This document shows, one piece after another, positions 8,924 to 17,562 of a stretch of DNA of 64,000 nt (its first letter is position 1; every line of letters begins with the position of its first letter). Source of the stretch: CAYRNY01 sp964425755. GTDB taxonomy: Bacteria; Chloroflexota; Anaerolineae; Aggregatilineales; Aggregatilineaceae. The notes under the pieces were generated by a model that had not been told where the DNA came from, ran no database searches, and saw nothing but the letters and a program-made list of their open reading frames with translations. The translations under genes were made by a program, and so were the position numbers. The stretch is taken from the NCBI GenBank assembly GCA_964425755.1, contig CAYRNY010000002.1, forward strand, positions 248,001-312,000. The letters run 5' to 3'.

Positions 8924-9880
8924 ATGGCCGAACACGACAGGGTGGTGGTGTACGACGATGGCCTGCGCGTCATCCGGCGCGAGCGTCCGGCCCCTGCGCC
9001 CGACGAGGTTCTAATCGGGCTGCGGCTGGCGGGTATCTGCAACACGGACCTGGAGCTGATGGCAGGCTACAAAGACTTCTCCGGCGTGCTGGGACACGAG
9101 TTTGTCGGGGATGTCATTGCAGGGCCTGCGGAGTGGCGCGGGCAGCGCGTGGTCGGGACGATAAACGTCGGCTGCGGGACGTGCGACATGTGCCGGCGCG
9201 GGATCGTCGAACACTGCCGCAACCGGCGTGTGCTGGGCTTGTTGAACTATGACGGCGCGTTTGCCGACGCGTTCCGACTGGTGTGGCGCAACCTGTACCG
9301 GGTGCCCGACGTGCTCAGCGACACACAGGCGGTATTCACGGAGCCGCTGGCCGCAGCGTGCCAGATCACGGCGCTGGTGCAGGTACGCCCCGGCGATCGC
9401 GTGGTGCTGATCGGCGCGGGGAAGCTGGGGATGCTCGCGGCGCAGGTGCTCAAGCTGACGGGCGCCGATTTGAGTGTGGTTGTACGGCGTGCGGCACAGG
9501 CCGATCTGTTGGCGGCCTGGGGGATCGATGCAGCGGCGCGCGATCAGATCGCTGATGGGCAGGCGGACGTCGTGGTGGACTGCACCGGAAACGCACAGGG
9601 GCTTGCAGAAGCGCTCGACCTGGTGCGTCCGCGTGGCACCGTGGTTCTGAAGAGTACGTATGCTGGCATTCCACAAGCCGACCTGACGCGAGTCGCGGTC
9701 GATGAGCTGCGCATCGTGGGCAGCCGGTGCGGGCCGTTCGGGGCAGCGCTGCGTTTGCTTGAGCAAGGATTGGTTGATGTCGAGTCACTGATCGCGGCGC
9801 GATACAAGCTGGATGACACGCCAGAGGCATTTGAACACGCGGCGCAGCCGGGCACGCTCAAGGTGCTGCTGGAACCGTGA
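8924..9880 (+). CDS. Zinc-dependent alcohol dehydrogenase (MDR family)
   Basis: A 318-residue medium-chain dehydrogenase/reductase. The catalytic zinc ligands are seen in ICNTD (Cys) and GHE. The structural zinc lobe is the four-cysteine loop CGTCDMCRRGIVEHC. A Rossmann NAD(P) motif appears as VLIGAGKLG, followed by VDCTGNAQG. The enzyme should oxidise an alcohol or polyol with NAD(P)+, but the substrate cannot be assigned. GAGAGGTGA just upstream fits ATG 8924; earlier GTG codons would add a tail not expected for the family. It converges on the following histidine kinase gene and looks monocistronic. Confidence 0.88.
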   Translation: MAEHDRVVVYDDGLRVIRRERPAPAPDEVLIGLRLAGICNTDLELMAGYKDFSGVLGHEFVGDVIAGPAEWRGQRVVGTINVGCGTCDMCRRGIVEHCRNRRVLGLLNYDGAFADAFRLVWRNLYRVPDVLSDTQAVFTEPLAAACQITALVQVRPGDRVVLIGAGKLGMLAAQVLKLTGADLSVVVRRAAQADLLAAWGIDAAARDQIADGQADVVVDCTGNAQGLAEALDLVRPRGTVVLKSTYAGIPQADLTRVAVDELRIVGSRCGPFGAALRLLEQGLVDVESLIAARYKLDDTPEAFEHAAQPGTLKVLLEP

Positions 9881-9917
9881 GCGCGGGCGCGCCGGGAGGG
9901 CGCGGTTGGCGATTTGC

Positions 9918-11222
9918 TCAGGCTGATGTCAGTTCGGCGCTGCCGGGCGGGTGTTTGCTGTGCCCGGTGATCGCTTCGGCGGTGGGGAGCGTGAAGTAAA
10001 AGGTCGTGCCGACGCGGGGGGTGCTCTCGAACCACAGATCGCAACCGTGCGCCTCAATGATACGTTTGGCAATGACGAGGCCGAGTCCGGTGCCGGAGAC
10101 GTCATTTGACACGCCGGGCACGCGGTAGAATTTCTCGAACAGGCGGGCCTGATGTTCTTCATGAATACCGACGCCGGTATCCGCCACGCTGAGCAGTAAG
10201 CAGTTTGGCGGGCAGTCATGATCTTCATCAGGGATGTTGAGCGTGATGTCGCAGGTAACTGAACCGCCTTCACGATTGTATTTGATGGCGTTGGTCAGCA
10301 AGTTTAACAACACCTGTTTGATCTTGCTCCGGTCGGCTTCTGCAGTGCGATAGATGCCGTGAACGCTCAAGCTGATGCCGGCCTCGTCAGCGCGCGGCCT
10401 GACGATGTTCAGGCATTCCTCGACCAGTTCGCGTACGTCGAACACGTGCGTATCCAGCCGTGACCGGCCCGATTCCAGCCGCGCAAGATCGAGAAAGTCG
10501 TTGGTCAGTGTGGTCAGGCGCGCGGTCTCGCCCTGAATGGTGGTGATGATCTCATCGCGCAGCGCGCCGGGCAGGTTTTGGCGTTGTAGCAACGTGGTGC
10601 TGGCCCTGATCGCGGCGAGGGGCGTGCGAAGCTCGTGGACCATCTCGGCGATGAAGTCGTTTTGCTGGAACAGGCGCGCATTCTGAATCGCGATCGCGGC
10701 CTGGTTTGCCAGCATCGAGAGCGTGTCCATGTCGTCTTCGGTCCAGGGTTCGTCATCGCGCTTGTTGATCGCTTCGACCACGCCGATAGGCTTGTTTTGC
10801 AGGTTCATCGGCACGGCCAACAAGTTACGCGTGATGACTTGCGTGGTCTTGTCCACGCGAGGGAACCAGCGTTCGTCGCTGCGGGCGTCCTCAACCAGGA
10901 CCGGTTGGTCATGGGTGACGACCCACCCGGCCAGACTGCCGTTCATCGGGACCGGGATTGCTTCCATTTCGGCACGGGTGAGGTTGGACGATGCTTCGAA
11001 GCGAAGCTGTCCGGTTGCGGGATCGATCAGCAGGATCGACGCTTCCTCGGTTCCGGTGAGTTCGGTCGCGGCGTCAATGATGCGATTGAGCAGCGTGCTC
11101 AGGTCGAGTGTTGAGTTAAGCTGGCGGCTGATCGCCATCAGGCGTTCGTAGCGTGCCTTGAGTCTGTGGTAGTCTTCCGGTGTGGTTTGCGCGTCGGGGG
11201 GTGGGGATGAGTGTTCGTTCAT
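9918..11222 (-). CDS. GAF-domain sensor histidine kinase
   Basis: A 434-residue cytoplasmic kinase with no membrane segment. A GAF domain spans about residues 30-180. The HisKA dimerisation domain carries MVHELRTPLAAI with phospho-acceptor His196. The HATPase_c domain has NLLTNAIKY (N box), DTGVGI (G1) and GTGLGL (G2). An insert in the ATPase lid contains DEDHDCPPNC, which is unusual and adds two cysteines. The gene starts 9 nt after the sirtuin stop, so the two are co-transcribed. The cognate regulator may be the nearby receiver-CpaE fusion; that pairing is inference. Confidence 0.9.
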   Translation of the reverse strand: MNEHSSPPPDAQTTPEDYHRLKARYERLMAISRQLNSTLDLSTLLNRIIDAATELTGTEEASILLIDPATGQLRFEASSNLTRAEMEAIPVPMNGSLAGWVVTHDQPVLVEDARSDERWFPRVDKTTQVITRNLLAVPMNLQNKPIGVVEAINKRDDEPWTEDDMDTLSMLANQAAIAIQNARLFQQNDFIAEMVHELRTPLAAIRASTTLLQRQNLPGALRDEIITTIQGETARLTTLTNDFLDLARLESGRSRLDTHVFDVRELVEECLNIVRPRADEAGISLSVHGIYRTAEADRSKIKQVLLNLLTNAIKYNREGGSVTCDITLNIPDEDHDCPPNCLLLSVADTGVGIHEEHQARLFEKFYRVPGVSNDVSGTGLGLVIAKRIIEAHGCDLWFESTPRVGTTFYFTLPTAEAITGHSKHPPGSAELTSA

Positions 11223-11231
11223 GGGTCTTGG

Positions 11232-11990
11232 CTATTCATGCTCTAGGGCGTCTGCGATCTGCGGAAGCACATCCACGACATCGGCGTGGATCACAACGTC
11301 GGCCAGCGGATCGAGTTCGGTTGGGCGGAGGTTGACAAAAACCAATCTCGCGCCGGCCTCTTTGGCCTGTACGGGCAACCCGGCAGCAGGATAAACTTCG
11401 AGCGAAGAACCGGCGACGAGCATAACATCGCAACGCTGCGCTTCCCGGCGGGCAGCAGCTAAGGCGCGGGCGGGTAGCTGCTCTCCAAACAAGATCACGT
11501 TCGGTTTGAGAATATGCCCGCAATCAGGACAGGTCGGGATAGTATCGTGTTCCAAAAAACGTTCGATGTGCTCCGCCGCCGGGTAGACTGCAAAACAATG
11601 GATGCACGTCGCCTCGCGCAGATGCCCGTGCAGCTCGTACACGGTCCTGGAACCGGCGCGCGTATGCAGCATATCGATGTTCTGCGTGATCACACTTTGC
11701 AGCCGCCCAATCGCTTCCATACGTGCCAACGCGTGATGCGCGATGTTCGGCTCGGCATTCAGCAGCGTGTGCGCCAGCGGGCGTATCCAGTCATAGAAGC
11801 GTGCCGGATTATGCCGGAAGCCGTGAATGCTGGCGACTTCGGCGGGATTCCAGGTTTCCCAAAGGCCGGAGTTAGGGCTGCGGAAATCTGGAATGCCGGA
11901 GCGCGTGCTGTGCCCCGCACCGGTCAATGCGACAGCGTATGTTGCCTGGCGCAACAGGTTGACGGCGGCATTGAGTAATTCTATCTCCAT
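11232..11990 (-). CDS. NAD-dependent protein deacylase, sirtuin
   Basis: A 252-residue Sir2-family protein. NAD-binding motifs are GAGHSTRSGIPDFRS (usually GAGxSxxSGIPDFR) and TQNIDMLH. The catalytic His lies in YELHGHL. The structural zinc site is CIHC followed by CPDC 27-30 residues later. It removes acetyl or other acyl groups from lysine using NAD+, releasing nicotinamide and O-acyl-ADP-ribose. The initiator ATG lies only 6 nt after a TATAGT box and has no Shine-Dalgarno sequence, so a leaderless mRNA is likely. The histidine kinase gene follows within 9 nt. Confidence 0.92.
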   Translation of the reverse strand: MEIELLNAAVNLLRQATYAVALTGAGHSTRSGIPDFRSPNSGLWETWNPAEVASIHGFRHNPARFYDWIRPLAHTLLNAEPNIAHHALARMEAIGRLQSVITQNIDMLHTRAGSRTVYELHGHLREATCIHCFAVYPAAEHIERFLEHDTIPTCPDCGHILKPNVILFGEQLPARALAAARREAQRCDVMLVAGSSLEVYPAAGLPVQAKEAGARLVFVNLRPTELDPLADVVIHADVVDVLPQIADALEHE

Positions 11991-11996
11991 GGCCTA

Positions 11997-12002
11997 ACTA
12001 TA
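11997..12002 (-). promoter_or_regulatory. Putative leaderless promoter of sirtuin gene
   Basis: TATAGT on the minus strand is followed by six bases and then the ATG at 11990. That spacing would place the transcription start at the start codon. No ribosome-binding motif is present. Confidence 0.4.
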
Positions 12003-12334
12003 CCCCAAAACGAGCGAGCATGCTGCAGTCTTGGCTTGTGCCAGGGCGAACGCATCAATCGCCCGGCGCAGTTCGAGGCTTGCGCGGCTGGTTCAGCTAT
12101 TGGCCGGGAAACGAACAGCATGCTGGTGGCGCGCGTACTTAGCCCTTCCAGCAGGCTTTTCAATGGCTGGCGGTCGGAAACCGGACGTTGGCCCACGCGC
12201 GTTATATGCATCGATTTGGCGTGGAGGCCCTGAGCATGTGTGGTGCCGGTGCAGGCAGGCACGAGAGAAACAACGGCCTGCCTCAGAGTAGAGACCGCCG
12301 TAGAATGTACTATCGGATGGCCTAGACCAGGCGA
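12003..12334. other. Intergenic stretch with one inverted repeat
   Basis: I see no gene in these roughly 330 bases. The open frames present lack ribosome sites and protein-like composition. AGGCAGGC at 12253-12260 pairs with GCCTGCCT at 12276-12283, but no T-tract follows on either strand. It may end the receiver-CpaE transcript. Confidence 0.4.
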
Positions 12335-13468
12335 TTACCCCCGGCGCGCGATGACCTCTTCGGCGAGTTTCATGAACTGGCTGGCGACGATGGAGTTGGG
12401 TTGGTAAAGCACGATCGGGAAGTGCGCTTCCGCTGCCTGAAATGCGAGTTCCGGGGCAGGCGAGATGATGGCCGTCATCTCGTGGTTAAGGAGTTGCTCC
12501 GCTTCTTGCCAGGATGTTTGCAGGCTGGACTGCACGCGGTTGATCAACACCAGGTTGACTCGCGCCGGCGACATGCCAAGCTGCTGGACTTCTTGCAGAA
12601 TGTCACGGGCGATATTTAGCGCGATCCGGTTCGGCTCGACGGCGAGCGTTAACTGGCTGAGGTCCCGAATCAAGCGGGCGTTGAGCCGGTTCAGCCCTGC
12701 GCCGAGGTCCAGCAGGACGGTGCGGCTGAGCGTCCTGAGGTGCCGCAGCACGACCCCGGCACTTTCCGGCGACATATTGAGCAGTGTCTCTTTCGGGCGC
12801 GTCGACGACAATAGTAACCGCAATCCGCTGCTATGTGTGACCATCTCACTCTCCACGGCGCGCGCGGTGATCTCGTTGTTGGGCCGGGACATGATGTTCG
12901 CCATGCCGGTCGAGCGTTCGAAGCCCAGTGTAAGGCCAAGCGTGCCCTGGCCGGGCCGGAAGTCTGCCAACACAACCTGTTCGGTCTTCGAAAGTGCAGC
13001 CGCGATATTGACCGCGAGCGTTGTCGTGCCAACGCCGCCTTTAGCTCCCAGGAAGCCGATAGACATCCCGTGTTCACCGCCGGGTTGACGTTGGGCTGCG
13101 CTCCGCGCCAGCACGGCTTTGACGCGCGAGGCCAGCTCAGCGGGATGGGTCGGCTTGGTGAGGTAATCGTCCGCCCCGGCCTCGAATCCGGCCACCTTGT
13201 CATCGACCATTGTCTTGGCGGTGAACATGATGATCGGGATAGCCTGGGTGGCGGGATCATCTCGCAAGCGGCGGCAAACTTCGTACCCGTCCATGTCGGG
13301 CATCATAATATCGAGAATGATCAGGTCCGGCTCATCGGCATTTGCGCGGCTGAGGGCTTGCTGCCCGTTGTTGGCAACGACAATATCGTAACCCTGACGC
13401 TGGAGCATCAAGCCGATAAGCTTAAGGCTGTCAACGTCATCGTCTACTATTAGAATTCGTTCGGCCAT
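12335..13468 (-). CDS. Response regulator receiver fused to CpaE/MinD-like ATPase
   Basis: A 377-residue protein. Residues 1-120 are a CheY-like receiver with acidic pocket VDDD, phospho-acceptor Asp53 in ILDIMMPDMDG, a conserved Thr in FTAK and Lys in LTKP. Residues about 133-377 form a SIMIBI-class ATPase with a deviant Walker A, AKGGVGTTT, as in CpaE/MinD. CpaE proteins position or regulate Tad-type pilus assembly; no pilus genes lie in this window. A good promoter is found upstream. Phosphorylation by one of the nearby kinases (9918-11222 or 13945-15543) is an inference. Confidence 0.9.
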   Translation of the reverse strand: MAERILIVDDDVDSLKLIGLMLQRQGYDIVVANNGQQALSRANADEPDLIILDIMMPDMDGYEVCRRLRDDPATQAIPIIMFTAKTMVDDKVAGFEAGADDYLTKPTHPAELASRVKAVLARSAAQRQPGGEHGMSIGFLGAKGGVGTTTLAVNIAAALSKTEQVVLADFRPGQGTLGLTLGFERSTGMANIMSRPNNEITARAVESEMVTHSSGLRLLLSSTRPKETLLNMSPESAGVVLRHLRTLSRTVLLDLGAGLNRLNARLIRDLSQLTLAVEPNRIALNIARDILQEVQQLGMSPARVNLVLINRVQSSLQTSWQEAEQLLNHEMTAIISPAPELAFQAAEAHFPIVLYQPNSIVASQFMKLAEEVIARRG

Positions 13469-13523
13469 GCGTCATCACCGTTCGCTAAATGAGTCAGGTG
13501 CAACTATTTTGATTGGTGCTGCG

Positions 13524-13552
13524 AGTGTAGCATGGTCTGATCGCGTGTGCAA
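13524..13552 (-). promoter_or_regulatory. Promoter of receiver-CpaE gene
   Basis: On the minus strand TTGCAC (13547-13552) and TACACT (13524-13529) are separated by 17 nt. The 5' leader would be about 50 nt. Confidence 0.65.
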
Positions 13553-13808
13553 GCAAGGGCAGGCGACAAATTACGCATTTTGAAGGGACGATGCCGGTCA
13601 GTTTGCACGGCTCGTATAGCATTCGTGAAGATGCCTGTTTAGTTTTTCATGGGGTTTTCATAATCTGTAAGGTTAGAATTCCGTTAAGTAAGTGGGGCGC
13701 GTGGTTCAGATTGTCATGTACATGGCCGTTCGTTGCGGCACGTCCATCAGCAGGCATTAGACAGCGTCCTTGTTGTGCGACGATGCCCTGCAGGTTATGG
13801 GGCCTCGA
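13553..13808. other. Intergenic region between divergent regulator genes
   Basis: No supported gene is seen here. A rightward open frame from 13591 lacks a ribosome site and has an atypical Cys/Trp-rich composition. The region separates the divergent promoters of the receiver-CpaE and histidine kinase genes. Confidence 0.4.
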
Positions 13809-13837
13809 TTGCCCACAGAAGGGGCTGATGCTATAAT
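13809..13837 (+). promoter_or_regulatory. Promoter of histidine kinase gene
   Basis: TTGCCC (13809-13814) and TATAAT (13832-13837) are spaced 17 nt. The -10 has a TGC extension. The leader of about 100 nt contains a GGATGCG/CGCATCC hairpin at 13884-13905. Confidence 0.7.
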
Positions 13838-13944
13838 TCGCGGCGTGTTGAACGATGCGGAACGGTTAGCGCACAGGTTGGATGGATGCGTCCCGGGGCG
13901 CATCCGGTATTGATGTGTAAGCACGGATACAGGCAAATGGCGGC

Positions 13945-15543
13945 ATGTCCATGTTAGAAGACCCGCAAGCCCGGCTCCAGCAATACGCTGAGCAGCAGCA
14001 GTTGCTGCTTGAGATCACGCAGCAGATCGCTGACGGTGCCAGCGCGGGCGATGTGCTGCCACATATTGTGGAGGGGATCGCGCGTGTCTTCTCGGCGCGT
14101 TGCGTGCGGCTGGTTGTGGCGACATCCGACGCGCGATCGCATGCGTTCGGTGCGGGGCCGCTTGCAGAGCACGGGGCGACGCTTGATGAGCGTTTGCTTT
14201 ATCTCGTTGCGGAGCACGGCGCATTTGAGGTTGCGCCCGGCGGTGATGCGCCGTTTGACGTGTCGTTTGTCCCGCCGGAATTCGTCTCGCTGGTCGTGTT
14301 GCCGCTGGAAACGCGGGATGCGCTGCACGGCGCATTGTGGTTGGCGTTTGGGTTCCGGCGCGTGCTCGGCGAGGCCGAACACAAGTTGCTGGCGATCCTG
14401 GCCGGGCAGGCGGCGATCGCAATCGCCAACGCGCGGTCATTTGCCGTCGCACGACAGCGGCATGAATGGCTTGCCGCGGTGCTGGCCCACACGCCTGATC
14501 CGGTACTGGTAGTTGACCGGGAGCTACGGTTACAACTGGCTAATCCGGCGGCGCAAGCTATTTTCCCGGCGCTGGACCGGGACGCGATCGATCAACCGCT
14601 GGACGCGATCGCGGATGTGCGCGATCTGGCGGTGCTTTTCGATGCGGACGAGGTGCCGCACGCCGACGGTGAAACGCCGCCCGAGTTCATGTTGGGCGAC
14701 GAACGCATCTACATACCGAGCATCTCCGAGGTGATCACGGATGATGACGCGCCAGCGGGGTGGGTGCTTGTGCTGCAAGATGTGACGCGTTTCAAGCGCC
14801 TGCATGACAATATGTCGGACTTCCTAAGCACCGTATCGCACGACATGCGCACGCCGCTGACGTTCATGAAGGGTTACCTTGACATGTTGGGCATGATCGG
14901 CACGCTTAATGACAAGCAGAGTGCGTTCGTCGACAAGATCAGGACGGGATTCCTGCAGATCGCAGACATGGTCGAAAAAATCCTCAAGGCCGGGCGGCTG
15001 GACCCCGTGACCGGTACGTACCGGCTGGAGCGCGAACCCTGCGATCTGGTCGCGGTGTTGGATGAGGTCTACAGCAACCTCAAGGGACCGGCACAGGAAA
15101 AGGACCAGGAGTTGCGGCTTTCGGCAAGCGACGACATCCCGGTGCTGAACGTCGATCGCGACCTGATCGCGAGCGCGCTCATGAACCTGGCGGAGAACGC
15201 GGTGAAATACACGCCTGAGGGCGGCCACATCACGCTTGAGCTGTCATTACAGGATGGCAGCGTGGTGTTTCGCGTGGCCGATGACGGTCTAGGGATCAGC
15301 GAAGCGGATCAGCATAAGTTGTTCCGGCGCAACGTGCGCATTCACCGCAAGGAATGGAAGCGCGTGAAGGGTAGCGGGCTGGGGCTGTTCATTGTCAAGA
15401 ATGTCGCGCAGCGGCACGGTGGCGATGCATGGGTTGAGAGCGCCGAGGGTGAAGGCAGCACATTCTACTTTTCGATTCCGCTGGCAGGGTTGAACCTCGT
15501 AGGCGGCGAAAACCGCGAAGAGATGGCAGTTCAAGCAGAATGA
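13945..15543 (+). CDS. GAF/PAS sensor histidine kinase
   Basis: A 532-residue soluble kinase. A GAF domain occupies about 15-170 and a PAS-like fold about 175-280 (HTPDPVLVVDREL, then GWVLVLQDVTRFK). HisKA has VSHDMRTPLTFMKGY with His299. HATPase_c shows NLAENAVKYTPEGG, DDGLGIS and GSGLGLF. The protein probably senses a small cytosolic ligand or redox state; the ligand is not predictable. ATG 13945 and ATG 13951 are both possible, as the ribosome site is weak. The gene is divergent from the receiver-CpaE fusion, which makes that protein a plausible partner. Confidence 0.9.
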   Translation: MSMLEDPQARLQQYAEQQQLLLEITQQIADGASAGDVLPHIVEGIARVFSARCVRLVVATSDARSHAFGAGPLAEHGATLDERLLYLVAEHGAFEVAPGGDAPFDVSFVPPEFVSLVVLPLETRDALHGALWLAFGFRRVLGEAEHKLLAILAGQAAIAIANARSFAVARQRHEWLAAVLAHTPDPVLVVDRELRLQLANPAAQAIFPALDRDAIDQPLDAIADVRDLAVLFDADEVPHADGETPPEFMLGDERIYIPSISEVITDDDAPAGWVLVLQDVTRFKRLHDNMSDFLSTVSHDMRTPLTFMKGYLDMLGMIGTLNDKQSAFVDKIRTGFLQIADMVEKILKAGRLDPVTGTYRLEREPCDLVAVLDEVYSNLKGPAQEKDQELRLSASDDIPVLNVDRDLIASALMNLAENAVKYTPEGGHITLELSLQDGSVVFRVADDGLGISEADQHKLFRRNVRIHRKEWKRVKGSGLGLFIVKNVAQRHGGDAWVESAEGEGSTFYFSIPLAGLNLVGGENREEMAVQAE

Positions 15544-15576
15544 TGGCGGCAGGATCGCGGGTGTGACCTGTTCCGT

Positions 15577-15582
15577 TATAAT
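15577..15582 (+). promoter_or_regulatory. -10 element upstream of mutL
   Basis: A TATAAT hexamer about 90 nt before the mutL ATG. No clear -35. A stable hairpin lies between it and the gene. Confidence 0.4.
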
Positions 15583-15611
15583 CTGCGCCATCAACTGGTT
15601 GTATACACAGG

Positions 15612-15636
15612 ACCCCGGTTCTCCGGGGTTTGTTGT
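15612..15636 (+). terminator. Hairpin/terminator between kinase and mutL
   Basis: ACCCCGG pairs with CCGGGGT around a TTCT loop and is followed by TTGTTGT. It may terminate the kinase transcript, or act as an attenuator for transcripts starting at the -10 at 15577. Confidence 0.55.
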
Positions 15637-15672
15637 CAACGGTACACAAGCATTGGGGAGCGTTGGATAGAG

Positions 15673-17532
15673 ATGCCGATACGGGTGTTGTCGGAGGTTG
15701 TGGCGGCGCAGATCGCAGCAGGCGAAGTTGTTGAGCGACCGGCTTCGGTGGTCAAGGAGTTGATTGAGAACGCGCTCGATGCCGGGGCGACGTCAATCAC
15801 GGTCGAGGTGGAGCAGGGTGGCAGAAAGCTGCTGCGGGTGAGCGACGACGGGATGGGGATCGCGGCAGAAGAGGCCGCGCTGGCGTTCGCGCGGCATTCA
15901 ACCAGCAAACTTGAGACCGTGGACGACCTGAGCCGGATCGAGACGTTGGGGTTTCGCGGCGAGGCGCTGGCAAGTATCGCGTCGGTAAGCCGTACCACGC
16001 TTGTCACGCGGCATCGCGAGGAAACGACGGGCGTCGAAGTACGCGTGGAAGGCGGTGAGCTGCGTCACGAGCGCCCCGCAGGTGCGCCTGCTGGCACAGT
16101 GGTCACGGTGGAAAACCTGTTCTTTAACACGCCGGCCCGGTTGAAGTTTATGAAGGCCGAGAGCACCGAACGACGGCACATCACGCAGCTTGTCACGCGT
16201 TACGCGATGGCTTATCCGCATGTGCGTTTTCAATTGGTGCAGGAAGGCCGCGAGCAGTTCCGCAGCACCGGCAGCGGTGACCTGGCGGATGTGCTGGTCG
16301 AGGCGTTTGGGCTGGACACGTTCAAGGAGATGCTTGAAATCAACGCGCCACCATACCAGCGCGAGGACTTGCCGCCAATTGAGGTGCATGGGTTCACTTC
16401 CGTACCGACCCTGCACCGGTCAAACCGCAGCCATATCGTGCTGTTTGTGAACGGGCGCGCGATCGTCGATCAGAGCCTGACCTATGCGGTCGTGCAGGCT
16501 TATCACACGCTGATGCCGCAGGGACGTTACCCGTTGGCGGTGCTGTTGATCCGGCTGCCGCCGGACGAGGTCGATGTGAACGTGCACCCGACCAAGGCGG
16601 AAGTACGGTTTCGCACACCGGACGTGGTGTTCTCGGCGCTGCATCGCGCCGTGCGACAGACGGTCATCGACCAAGCACCGGTCCCGTCGCTGCGCGGCGA
16701 TCCGTATCGCGTTGACCATGATCATGCCGCTGACTACGGGCCGCAAGGTGAGCGCGCGCGGATGTTTTCCACGCCGGGGCAACGCCCCGAGATTCCAGGT
16801 GAGCAGCAGCTGCGTATGTCGCTGGAGACGCGCGATCCTGGCCGGTTTACGCAGCAGCGCGAAGGCTATCCCCGGTTTCCTGACGTCGCCGATCGAGAGA
16901 CCGGTGACGATACGGCGATCCCGGCAGGGCCGGAGGGTCCGGCGCGCCCGCGCACGCTTCCGGTGTTGCGCGTGATCGGTCAGGTCGGCGCGATGTACAT
17001 CGTTGCGGAAGGTCCGGCAGGGTTGTATTTGATCGATCAGCATGCCGCCCACGAGCGCATCTTGTACGAGCAATTCATGGCGCAGCAGGCGCAGCAAAAA
17101 CCGGTCGCGCAGCACACGCTGACCGCGACCACGATCGAGCTGCCCCCTGCAACGGCGCAGTTGGTTGAGGAAGCGCTTGATCTGCTGGCCGGGCTGGGCT
17201 TCGATCTGGAGCTGTTCGGGACCAACACCTTTCGCGTGCGGGCGATCCCGGCGCTGCTGGCAGACCGCGATCCCGGAGATGTGCTGCAGATGATCGTGCA
17301 GGACCTGGAGCGCGACGTTACGCCCGGCGAAACGACGCTGGAGGAAAACCTTACGAAGCGGGTCTGCAAGGCGGCGGCGGTTAAAGCGGGGCAGACGCTT
17401 AGTTACGAGGAAATGACGGGGTTGATCCAGCAGCTTGAACGCTGCGAGTACCCGCGCACGTGCCCGCACGGACGCCCGACGATGCTGCACATCAGCGGGT
17501 CGGAGCTGGCGCGGCAGTTCGGGCGGGAGTGA
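15673..17532 (+). CDS. mutL: DNA mismatch repair protein MutL
   Basis: A 619-residue GHKL ATPase. The N-terminal domain has IAAGEVVERPASVVKELIENALDAG, with the catalytic Glu and Mg-binding Asn (motif I), then DDGMGI and TLGFRGEAL. A low-complexity linker spans about 345-430. The C-terminal domain carries the endonuclease motif DQHAAHERILYE and the later CPHGRP motif, so this is the latent-endonuclease type found in organisms that lack MutH. It couples MutS mismatch recognition to strand incision. The LLM oxidoreductase gene begins just past its stop. Confidence 0.96.
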   Translation: MPIRVLSEVVAAQIAAGEVVERPASVVKELIENALDAGATSITVEVEQGGRKLLRVSDDGMGIAAEEAALAFARHSTSKLETVDDLSRIETLGFRGEALASIASVSRTTLVTRHREETTGVEVRVEGGELRHERPAGAPAGTVVTVENLFFNTPARLKFMKAESTERRHITQLVTRYAMAYPHVRFQLVQEGREQFRSTGSGDLADVLVEAFGLDTFKEMLEINAPPYQREDLPPIEVHGFTSVPTLHRSNRSHIVLFVNGRAIVDQSLTYAVVQAYHTLMPQGRYPLAVLLIRLPPDEVDVNVHPTKAEVRFRTPDVVFSALHRAVRQTVIDQAPVPSLRGDPYRVDHDHAADYGPQGERARMFSTPGQRPEIPGEQQLRMSLETRDPGRFTQQREGYPRFPDVADRETGDDTAIPAGPEGPARPRTLPVLRVIGQVGAMYIVAEGPAGLYLIDQHAAHERILYEQFMAQQAQQKPVAQHTLTATTIELPPATAQLVEEALDLLAGLGFDLELFGTNTFRVRAIPALLADRDPGDVLQMIVQDLERDVTPGETTLEENLTKRVCKAAAVKAGQTLSYEEMTGLIQQLERCEYPRTCPHGRPTMLHISGSELARQFGRE

Positions 17533-17562
17533 ATGGCTGGTACAGGGGAAGGGGGACGTTCA

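Noticed and set aside
13591..13836. A small rightward frame in the regulator intergenic region
   Set aside because: Composition is untypical, no ribosome site is present, and it runs into the kinase promoter.
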